Source: Streptomyces globisporus
Lineage (GTDB): Bacteria; Actinomycetota; Actinomycetes; Streptomycetales; Streptomycetaceae
Direction of reading: 5' to 3'
NCBI GenBank assembly: GCA_014649555.1
Contig: BMTG01000017.1
Coordinates: forward strand, 1-64,000
DNA length: 64,000 nucleotides
The notes under the pieces: generated by a model
Told to the model about the DNA's origin: nothing
Database searches by the model: none
What the model saw: the letters and a program-made list of their open reading frames with translations, nothing else
Part shown: positions 25,853-33,800 of the stretch, piece by piece
How the letters are laid out: the number at the start of each line of letters is the position of its first letter
Numbering within the stretch: the stretch's first letter is position 1
Made by a program: the position numbers and the translations under genes

Positions 25853-26362
25853 ATGGCGGTGGACGCTCTCGACACCCGGATCCTGCGCCTGCTGATCGAG
25901 CAGCCGCGCACCAGCGTCCGGGAGTACGCGCGCATCCTCGGCGTGGCCCGCGGCACCCTGCAGGCCCGGCTCGACCGGCTGGAGCGCGACGGTGTGATCA
26001 CCGGCACCGGGCCGGTCCTCTCCCCCGCCGCGCTCGGCCACCCCGTGCTCGCCTTCGTGCACCTGGAGGTCACCCAGGGGCATCTGGTCGAGGTGGGCGA
26101 CGCGCTGGCGGCCGTGCCCGAGATCATCGAGGCGTTCTCGACGACGGGCGGCGGCGATCTGCTGACCCGTGTCGTCGCCCGGGACAACGGGCACCTGGAG
26201 GACGTGATCCAGCGGCTGATCCAGCTGCCGGGGGTCGTCAGGACCCGGACCGATGTGGCGCTGCGCGAGCGGGTGGCGCACCGGGTGCTGCCGTTGGTGG
26301 AGTCCGTGGGACGCGCGGCGGGCGACCGGGACCGGCCGGGATCCGGGGCCGTTCAGGCCTGA
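25853..26362 (+). CDS. Lrp/AsnC-family transcriptional regulator
   Basis: 169 residues. The N-terminal winged helix-turn-helix is DALDTRILRLLIEQPRTSVREYAR through GVARGTLQARLDRLERDGVI (residues 4-50), and the C-terminal RAM (effector-binding) domain includes VLAFVHLEVT, EIIEAFSTTGGGDLLTRVVARD and LPGVVRTRTDVAL. Such proteins form octamers and sense amino acids. The ATG has AAGGGG about ten bases upstream. It is divergent from the FUSC exporter, a common regulator/exporter layout, so export of an amino acid or aromatic metabolite may be its target process. Effector unknown. Confidence 0.88.
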   Translation: MAVDALDTRILRLLIEQPRTSVREYARILGVARGTLQARLDRLERDGVITGTGPVLSPAALGHPVLAFVHLEVTQGHLVEVGDALAAVPEIIEAFSTTGGGDLLTRVVARDNGHLEDVIQRLIQLPGVVRTRTDVALRERVAHRVLPLVESVGRAAGDRDRPGSGAVQA

Positions 26363-26615
26363 CCGGAGAGGTGTTCCGGTGGACGGCTCGGCGGTTGGAG
26401 TACGCCCCGTCCTGAGCGGCGGCCGTGTCGCGGCGGGCCGGGAGGTGTGGCGGGCCGTCAGCCGAGCCTGGCGAAGGGGCCGTCGGGGCAATCGGGCTCC
26501 GCCGGACCGATATCCTGATCATGTCGTTCACCACACCGCCCAGGACTCCGCCGGAGACCGGGTGCTCCGGGGTGCCGACAGCCGGAGCGGGCCACCATTC
26601 GAGATAGGTGTACAG

Positions 26616-27950
26616 GTGCTGGTAGCTGGTCGGTACCGATTGGTATCCCCCATCGGTCGTGGTGGCATGGGAGAGGTGTGGCGTGCCACGGACGAGGTCC
26701 TGGGTCGGGCCGTGGCCGTGAAGCTCCTGCTGGGGGACCAGGTGGACGCCTCGTCGACCGCCCGCTTCCGGCTGGAGGCCCAGACCGCCGCCCGGTTGAG
26801 CCACCCGCACCTGGTGGCGGTGTTCGACTTCGGCGCCTGGGAGGACCGGTTCTTCCTGGTGATGGAGCTGGTCGAGGGGCAGAGCCTCGGAGACCTGCTG
26901 GCCGCCCAGGAGCGCGTCCATCCCGAACTGGTCGCCCGGATCGCCGGTCAGGCGGCCGCCGGGCTTGCGGCCGCGCACCGCCAGGGCATCGTCCACCGCG
27001 ACATCAAGCCGGGCAACCTGATGCTGGACGCGGACGGTTCGGTGAAGATCGGCGACTTCGGGATCGCCCAGTTCGTCGACGATCCCTCGACCGCGCTGAC
27101 GACGGCCGGGCATATCGTCGGCACGAGCCTCTACCTGGCCCCCGAGCGTGCGCTGGGACGTACGGCCGACTCCGCGTCGGACATGTACTCCCTGGGCTGC
27201 GTCGTCTACCAACTGCTGCTCGGGCAGCCCCCGTTCCGCTCCGACACGGCGACCGCGACGCTGTACCAGCATGTCGACACCCCGCCGGTCCCGCTGCGGC
27301 AGCGCGGTGTGGAGATCTCCGCCGCCTTCGACTCGTATCTGCTCGGGCTGCTGGCCAAACAGCCCGAGGAGCGGCCCACCGCGCAGCAGGTGTCCGACTG
27401 GTTCCGCACCGACGCCTGGCGCGGCCGGCCGGAGCCCCTCCCGATGCAGGCGCCCACGTCGCACCGGGCGACCGCCCCCATGCCCCCGAAGCCCTCCCCC
27501 GCGGCCCCGCCCGCACCGGTCGGCCCGACGACGTACCGGCTCCCGGGGCCCACGGGGCGCAGACGGCAGGCGCCGGCCCGTTCGGCTCCGGCCCGCCGTC
27601 GCAGTACCCGCGAGGCGATCCGGCGGCGCCCCAGGGTGGCCAGCGCCATCGCGGGCACGGCGACGTTCCTGGCCGCCGTGTATCTGGGGATGATCCTGTT
27701 CTCCCCCGACTCCAGCTCCGCCGGTACGCCGGACCAGAGCCCGTCGTCGGCCCCGGTGGCCCCCTCGGCCCCTTCGCAGGACGGCGATGGCGGGGCTCAG
27801 CCGCAGGGCGATCAGCAGCCGGACGGTCAACAGCACGGCGACCGGCAGCAGGGCGACCGGCAGCAGGACGGCCAGCGGCAGGGCGCGGACCGGGGCGAGG
27901 ACGGGGACAGGGACAGAAGCAGGGGCGGGGAGGACGAGCAGGACGACTGA
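26616..27950 (+). CDS. Membrane Ser/Thr protein kinase with Gln/Asp-rich outer tail
   Basis: 444 residues. Hanks-type kinase domain: glycine loop IGRGGMGEVW (13-22), ATP lysine AVKLL (Lys36), catalytic HRDIKPGN (His127), DFG at 147-149 and the GTSLYLAPE activation-segment end. A Pro/Ala-rich juxtamembrane linker leads to one membrane helix at about 341-362. The outside tail (about 80 residues) is low complexity, rich in Gln, Asp, Gly and Arg (repeated GDRQQ, DGQQ), and has no PASTA domains. The GTG start lies directly before the VAGRYRL kinase entry; a GTG 18 codons upstream (26562) is an alternative. Signal sensed and substrates are unknown. Confidence 0.9.
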   Translation: MLVAGRYRLVSPIGRGGMGEVWRATDEVLGRAVAVKLLLGDQVDASSTARFRLEAQTAARLSHPHLVAVFDFGAWEDRFFLVMELVEGQSLGDLLAAQERVHPELVARIAGQAAAGLAAAHRQGIVHRDIKPGNLMLDADGSVKIGDFGIAQFVDDPSTALTTAGHIVGTSLYLAPERALGRTADSASDMYSLGCVVYQLLLGQPPFRSDTATATLYQHVDTPPVPLRQRGVEISAAFDSYLLGLLAKQPEERPTAQQVSDWFRTDAWRGRPEPLPMQAPTSHRATAPMPPKPSPAAPPAPVGPTTYRLPGPTGRRRQAPARSAPARRRSTREAIRRRPRVASAIAGTATFLAAVYLGMILFSPDSSSAGTPDQSPSSAPVAPSAPSQDGDGGAQPQGDQQPDGQQHGDRQQGDRQQDGQRQGADRGEDGDRDRSRGGEDEQDD

Positions 27951-27995
27951 GTCCCGCTCGCCGCTCCCTCGCCCGTCACTCCCCGTCCGTCGTCG

Positions 27996-28988
27996 TCACC
28001 AGCGGTCGTGGACCTCGGCGCGGATCGACCGGTCGTACAGCTCGCGCACGGCGTCCAGCGTGCTCTGCGGCAGCGGAGGCAGGGCGGCCGCCGCCGCGTT
28101 GGCGCGGGTCTGTTCCACCGAGCGCGCCCCGGGGATCACACTGGTGACGCCCGGCTGCTGGATGATCCAGCGCAGCGCGGTCTGCGCGGGGGTGGCACCT
28201 TCCGGGGCCAGCTCGGCGAACTCGGCGGCCGCGGCGACGCCGGTGGCGTAGTCGATGCCGGAGAACGTCTCACCCTGGTCGAACGCCTCGCCGTGCCGGT
28301 TGTACGTCCGGTGGTCCTCGGGGCCGAAGACGGTGTCCTTGGTGTACTTGCCGGAGAGCAGTCCGGAGGCGAGCGGGACCCGGGCGATGATGCCGACACC
28401 CGCGGCGGCGGCCGCCGGGAGCACCTCGTCGAGCGGCTTGAGGCGGAACGGGTTGAGGATGATCTGCACGCTCGCGACACCGGGGCGCGCGATGGCGGTC
28501 AGCGCCTCGGCGCAGGTCTCGACGCTCACCGCGTAGGCGGCGATCCGCTGCTCGGCGACCAGGGTGTCCAGGGCGTCGTAGACGGCGTCGGAGGAGTAGA
28601 CGCTGCTGGGCGGGCAGTGCAGTTGTACGAGGTCGAGCGTGTCGGTGCCGAGGTGGGCCCGGGAACGGTCGTTCCAGGCACGGAAGTTGTCCAAGACGTA
28701 GTTCTCCGGCACCTGGTCGGCGCGGCGGCCCATCTTGGTGGCGACGAAGACGTCGGCGTCGGGGCGGTTCTTGAGGTAGCGGCCGATGAGCTGTTCGCTG
28801 CGACCGTCCCCGTACACGTCCGCGGTGTCGAAGAAGGTGACGCCGGATGCGACGGCCGCGTCGAGGACGTCGAACGCGTCGCCCTCCGCGACCTCTCCCC
28901 AGTCACCGCCGAGCTGCCAGGTGCCCTGTCCGACGACCGAGACGTCACGGCCGGTCCTGCCGAGTGTGCGCTGTTCCATGGGGATCAT
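27996..28988 (-). CDS. Aldo/keto reductase
   Basis: 330 residues, an AKR TIM barrel. The catalytic tetrad is visible: Asp and Tyr in FFDTADVYGDG, Lys in VATKMG, and His in DLVQLHCPP. The NADPH-binding C-terminal region is TSVIPGARSVEQTRANAAAA. It reduces aldehydes or ketones with NADPH in the cytoplasm. The ATG at 28988 was chosen; another ATG three codons later is possible. It follows the GH16 locus on the same strand but a terminator lies between, and it converges with the kinase gene. Confidence 0.88.
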   Translation of the reverse strand: MIPMEQRTLGRTGRDVSVVGQGTWQLGGDWGEVAEGDAFDVLDAAVASGVTFFDTADVYGDGRSEQLIGRYLKNRPDADVFVATKMGRRADQVPENYVLDNFRAWNDRSRAHLGTDTLDLVQLHCPPSSVYSSDAVYDALDTLVAEQRIAAYAVSVETCAEALTAIARPGVASVQIILNPFRLKPLDEVLPAAAAAGVGIIARVPLASGLLSGKYTKDTVFGPEDHRTYNRHGEAFDQGETFSGIDYATGVAAAAEFAELAPEGATPAQTALRWIIQQPGVTSVIPGARSVEQTRANAAAAALPPLPQSTLDAVRELYDRSIRAEVHDRW

Positions 28989-29053
28989 GCTATTCCGCTT
29001 CTCGTGTCGGACGGGGCGCGCGGGGCAGGGCGCAGCGGGGCGGGGTGAACGGG

Positions 29054-29089
29054 GTGGACGGCGGCAGGAGCACCTCTGCCGCCGTCCAC
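29054..29089 (-). terminator. Terminator after the GH16 locus
   Basis: Perfect 14-bp arms GTGGACGGCGGCAG / CTGCCGCCGTCCAC with an eight-base loop, 32 bases beyond the final GH16 stop. Confidence 0.85.
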
Positions 29090-29121
29090 GCTTCGGAGCT
29101 CCCGGCCTCAGCCGCCGGTCG

Positions 29122-30027
29122 TCACGAGGTCGTCACCCGGACGTAGTCGATGACCATCTGCTGCGGGAACTGGGTGGAGCCGTCGGGGTCGCCGGGCCAG
29201 TAGCCGCCGACCGCGAGGTTCAGGATGAGGAAGAAGGGCTTGTTGAACACCCACTGGTTGCCGCCCAGGTCGGCGGGGGTGCGCCGCTGGAAGACGTTGC
29301 CGTCGACGGACCAGGTGATGGAGTCGGGCGCCCAGTCGACGGAGAAGGTGTGGAAGTCGTCGGCGAACGCCTGCCCGTCGGGAAGGGTGTAGGCGGCGCC
29401 GATGCCGCCCGAGCCGGAGTAGCCGGGGCCGTGCAGGGTGCCGTGGACCGTGCCGGGCTCGAAGCCGACGTTCTACATGATGTCGATCTCACCGCTGTTG
29501 GGCCAGCCGACGTTGCCGAAGTCGTCGCCCAGCATCCAGAACGCGGGCCAGATGCCCTGGCCGCGCGGGATCTTGATCCGGGCCTCGACATGGCCGTACG
29601 CGGCGGCGAACTTGCCGGAGGTGTTGAGCCGGGACGAGGTGTACTCGCACGCCCCGTACCAGCACTGGTAGTTGCCCGGGTTCTCCTTCCGGGCGGTGAT
29701 CACGAGGTTGCCCTGGCCGTCGAGCGCGGCGTTGTCGTTGCCCGGGGTGTAGTACTGCCGTTCGTGGTTGTTGACGTTGTCGCCGGTCTCGGTCTGCCAC
29801 TTGCCGCCGTCCACGCCGGCGCCGGCCGGCCCGTCGAACTGGTCCTCGAAGGCGACGGCCATGGCTCCCGGTCCGGGGGACGGGGAGTCGGCGGCGGGTG
29901 CGGCGGACGCTCCGCCGGGGAGTGCGGTGAGGATGGCGGAACAGCAGAGCAGCGAGGCCGCGTAGAGGGCGACGCGGCGGCGCCGGGAGACGCTGCGCGC
30001 CGTGGAGTGCGTGGGGTGCACGGTCAT
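29122..30027 (-). pseudogene. GH16 endo-beta-1,3-glucanase gene interrupted by an amber codon at a catalytic Glu
   Basis: A 302-codon frame for a secreted glycoside hydrolase family 16 enzyme (laminarinase-like). A twin-arginine-like signal (SRRRRVALYAASLL, cleavage near ASAAPA) is followed by FEDQFDG, ITARKEN, the strand IWPAFWMLGDD and the active-site motif EIDIM at codons 180-184. Codon 185 is TAG (29473-29475), where the family has the general acid/base Glu of ExDxxE (normally GAG or GAA). The remaining 116 codons stay open with no other lesion and finish the fold (DFHTFSVDWAP, PFFLILNLAVGG, VIDYVRV). One G-to-T change explains it. It could be a recent inactivation, a sequencing error or, less likely, suppressed. 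The start may be this ATG or the GTG just before. Confidence 0.85.
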
Positions 30028-30137
30028 CACATCACTTCGCGTGGGGGGACATGCACATGGAGGGCATGCGCATGACAGGTCAACGCCGAGAGGTGAACGG
30101 TTGGGGCGATCACCTCGGGCGCATATTTCAATTCTTG

Positions 30138-30166
30138 ATTTAAGGGAGTGCCACAGGAGCCGTCAA
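30138..30166 (-). promoter_or_regulatory. Promoter of the GH16 locus
   Basis: Minus strand TTGACG (30161-30166), 17-base spacer, TTAAAT (30138-30143). It would give a leader of about 100 bases, in an unusually A/T-rich patch. Confidence 0.5.
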
Positions 30167-30300
30167 TAACTTGGTCCGGACCGGAGAAGGAACGGCATGC
30201 TTCATCGGCATATGCGCCTGAAGGCGGCGGCCCCGTCGTGCGGTTCCTCCCGGGCGGCGGCAGAGTGGAGATACGGACCGGGCGGCGAAGGGAGCACGAC

Positions 30301-30864
30301 GTGGAGAACGACGGCACACCGCGGCCCCACTTCGTCGTGCAGATCCATGACGCCCGACGGCTGCACTTCGACTTCCGGCTGGAGGTCGACGGCGTACTGA
30401 AGTCCTGGGCGGTCCCCCGCGGGCCGTCGGAGAACCCCAGCGACCGCAGGCTCGCCGTGCCGACGGAGGATCACGCTCTGGAGTACCGCGAGTTCGAGGG
30501 GGTCATCCCCCGGGGCGAGTCCGGCAGCGGCACGGTCATCGTCTGGGACCAGGGCACCTACCGGCCGCTCGGACACGACGGGCAGGGTGACTCCGTCCCC
30601 TTCGCCGAATCCCTGGAGCTGGGTCACGCGACGTTCTGGCTGTACGGGTCGAAGCTGCACGGCGAGTTCGCGCTCACCCGCATCCAGCAGGGCGACGAGC
30701 CGGACAGCGGCGGCCATAGGGCCTGGCTCCTGATCAAGGCCAACGACCGTCTCGCCGTACGCGACAGGCCCGGTTCACCGGACCCGTACCACGCCCGGTC
30801 CGCCCGTACGGGACGGACGCTGCACCAGGTCGCCGCGGCGGCGGCCCGGGGCGGCGAGGGCTGA
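30301..30864 (+). CDS. Stand-alone LigD 3'-phosphoesterase domain protein
   Basis: 187 residues, the length of one LigD_N (PF13298) domain. The conserved blocks are FVVQIHDARRLHFDFRLE with metal/phosphate ligands His and Asp, WAVPRGPSENPSDRRLAV, YREFEGVIPRGESGSGTVIVWD, the lysine-containing KLHGEFALTR and AWLLIKANDRL. In full LigD this domain trims 3'-phosphates and ribonucleotides at breaks in non-homologous end joining; free versions exist in actinobacteria. The GTG start has AAGGGAG seven bases upstream and sits directly before the domain. No ligase, polymerase or Ku gene is in the window. It is divergent from the GH16 locus. Confidence 0.88.
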   Translation: MENDGTPRPHFVVQIHDARRLHFDFRLEVDGVLKSWAVPRGPSENPSDRRLAVPTEDHALEYREFEGVIPRGESGSGTVIVWDQGTYRPLGHDGQGDSVPFAESLELGHATFWLYGSKLHGEFALTRIQQGDEPDSGGHRAWLLIKANDRLAVRDRPGSPDPYHARSARTGRTLHQVAAAAARGGEG

Positions 30865-30889
30865 CCCGCGGGCCGGGAAGCCTTGCCCT

Positions 30890-33800
30890 TCAAGCCTCTC
30901 CGTCCGTGATCCGCCCGCCCGTGACCTGCCCGTCAGTCATCTGCGCGCCCGTGGTCTGCCCGCCCGTGGCCTGCCCGTCCGTGATCTGCGCGAGCACCTC
31001 CGTGTAGAGCGACCGCCGGTCGGGGCGGGCGTGGGCCTCGGCCCGGCGCAGGGCCGGCACCGCCGCCCCGCCGAAGCCGACGACCGCGTCGCGGGCGGCT
31101 CTTCGGACCGTCGGCCTCGCATGGTCGAGGAGCCGGACCAGATCGGGCAGCGCGGGCGTCCAGCCGGCGCGGCCCAGCGTCCGGACCGCCATGCGCACCA
31201 CGTCCGGCAGCGGGTCGGCCAGCAGGAGGACGGTGAGCCGGGCGTGGGTGTCCCGGTCGCACAGGGCGCGCGAGGCCCGGTGCGCGTGCAGCCGCACCCC
31301 GGCACGCGGATGGTGCAGCAACTCCTCTATCAGTGCAGGCAGTTCCGGGTCCGGACGGGCGCCGGGCGCGGGGGCGCACTCCTCGACGAGGCGGGTCAGG
31401 ACCTCCCGGGTCCGCCCGGGCGTGCCGGTGCGGGCGAGGTCGAGCAGTTCCGGCAGCGACGGTGGGTCCCCCGGGACCACCGGGGCCCGCGACGGGGTTC
31501 GCAGGGAGGCGAGCGCGGCAGCGTCCTCGGGTGCGGTCCCGGGGGCGCGCAGGGGACCGTCGAGGAGGACGAGCCCGTCGGCCAGGGCCTCGCGGCCTGC
31601 GGTACGCAGTAGGCGCTCGGCCCGGGTCAGCAAGGGGGTCCGCAGCAGGCGCAGGCCGGTCAGCAGGTCGAGCAGCCCGAGTTCGCCCGCCTTGATACGG
31701 GGCGCAAGGAGGTGGGCGAGGGCATCGGCGGGAACACGGCGCAGCGCGGGGCCGGCCGCCGCGTGCACGGCGGGCGGACCGTGTTCCCACCATGCGACGA
31801 GCAGCGGGACGAGCGGGGGCAGATCGTCCTCGGGCAGCCGGTCCACCCAGCGCAGCGCCCGCTCGGGCAGCACCCCGGGGGCGGTCAGCTCCCCGTCGTG
31901 CACCGGGTCCGGGGAGGCGGTGTCGGGGAGTACGTCGGTCCGGCCGCGCAGATACGCCCGCAGGACGGCGCGCGACACGTCCGGCTCGGGCCAGTCGCGC
32001 AGGGCCGTCGCGGCGGCGGTCCGGCGCTCCGGGCTCTCGGCGTCCAGCATGGCCAGCAGCCGGGACCGCTGGGCGGCCGACCGGGGCTGGTCGAGATCGT
32101 CCGCCCGTGCCGGGCGTGCGGGGGCACCGGCGGCCGCGTTCGCCGAGCGGGTCTCGGCGATGGTCCACTCGGGCGCGTCGAGCGGCTGAAGCTCGGTCAT
32201 CCAGTCGACGAGGTGCGCCCGTGCCTCGGGCGCGGCCCCCGGGTACGCCTCGACGAGCGCGCGGAGCAGGCGCCGGGAGCGGGGCACGGCGGTCGGGTGG
32301 GCGGGCCCTTCGGCGGTGGGGCCGGTCGCGCTCGCCGCGCGGGGGCTCCTCTCCACCGCACGGTCACTCCCTTCCGCGCCCGGATGGCGAGGGGCTCCGA
32401 CCGCGGCGGTTGCGTTACGTCCCCGGAACTCCGCCAGCGCTTCGGGGGTCCGTACCGCTGTCGCCAACTCGGCCTGCCACGCGTCCGGTTCCTCGGTGGT
32501 CACGCCCTCACCCGGTACGCCGAACGCCTCACGGAGCACGGCGGGCGCGGCTCGCCAGGGGTCGGCACCCAGGTGGGCAGCGGCCAGCGCCCGGTCGAGA
32601 TCGGCGCGGACGAGCACGGCACCGAGCCGCCGGAGCAGAGGAAGCGGGGAGGCGGCCGCCTCGGGCCGGGGTGAGCCGCCAGGGCCTGCGGGCGGCAGGG
32701 CGCGGAGTGCCTCGACGACCGGCAGGCTCCGGCCGGCGGACAGGTGGGGTGCGACGGCGTGCAGGACGTCGATCAGCTCTCCCTCCTCTCCCCCGCCTGT
32801 GGCGGTGCAGAACGCGTCGGTGACCGTACCGGCGTGCCGGGCGAACACGGCCACCTCGTCGGCTGACCACGGCCCCGGGCACAGGCGCAGGGCGCACCGC
32901 ACAAGGCGGCTGCGGAGTCCGGCCTCGCCGGTCCGGGCGGCCAGGTCGAGCCAGTGGCCCAACAGGGCTCGTGCCGCCGATACTTCGTGGACGCCTGCGG
33001 TGTCCGGGGGTGTGGGCCGACGGGCGATGCGCAGGGCGGCTTCCGGGTCCCAGCCGGTCCGCAGCAGCATCGCCACATCCGGGTCGGTCCCGGTCGTGGC
33101 CCGGCCCGGGGCGTCCGGTGGCATCGGCACACCGTGCCGGGCCAGCGGTTCCGCCAGGTCCGCCACGGAGCCGGAGCCCGCGGCAAGGCGTACACCGCCG
33201 TCCGCGACGAGCGCCAGCAGGGCGGGGACGACCGGCGAGGCCCCCGCGTCGAGGGCGAGCACGGCACGGGCGGTCACCTCCCCGTCGAGGGCGCCCAGCA
33301 GAAGGCGACGCGTGCGCTCGCCCCCGGCCGCTTCGGCGGCGGCGAGGAGGGTCGCGGTGCGGGCGTCGCCCACGACCGCCGCCAGTGCCCGGGTCAGGCC
33401 GGTCCGCAGCCCCGGGTTGTCGTCGCGGCCGAGCGCGCGCAGGAGATGCGGGACGGAGGCGGGCGCTCCCGCGTGCAGCAGGGTGGCAGCCGCCGTCTTC
33501 CTGATGTTCATGTTCGGGTGGTGGAGGCAGGCTCCGACCGCCTCGGCCGCCCAGTCGGCCCGTGCCGTGCCCAGGGCCAGCAGGGCTGCCCGTACGGTCC
33601 GGATGTCCGGGTCCGAGGTCAGCGGGACGAGTGTCGCGGACAAGGCCCGCGCGTCCGCGCCCGAGGCGTCGTGGGCCGGCAGGGCGATGACGTGCTTGCG
33701 CACCTGCGGATCGCGGCTGCGCAGCAGGCGGTGCACCCGTGCCCGGGTGGACGCTGTCGCGGGGACCTGGAGCAACGCCTTGAGCAGCACCGCCTGTTCG

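Noticed and set aside
24057-25895. 612-codon open frame antisense to the FUSC gene
   Set aside because: No recognisable domain; composition is typical of a reverse-frame shadow.
29473-29475. Recoding of the GH16 stop as a special amino acid
   Set aside because: The codon is TAG, not TGA, and no pyrrolysine or suppressor context is seen. A point mutation or read error is simpler.
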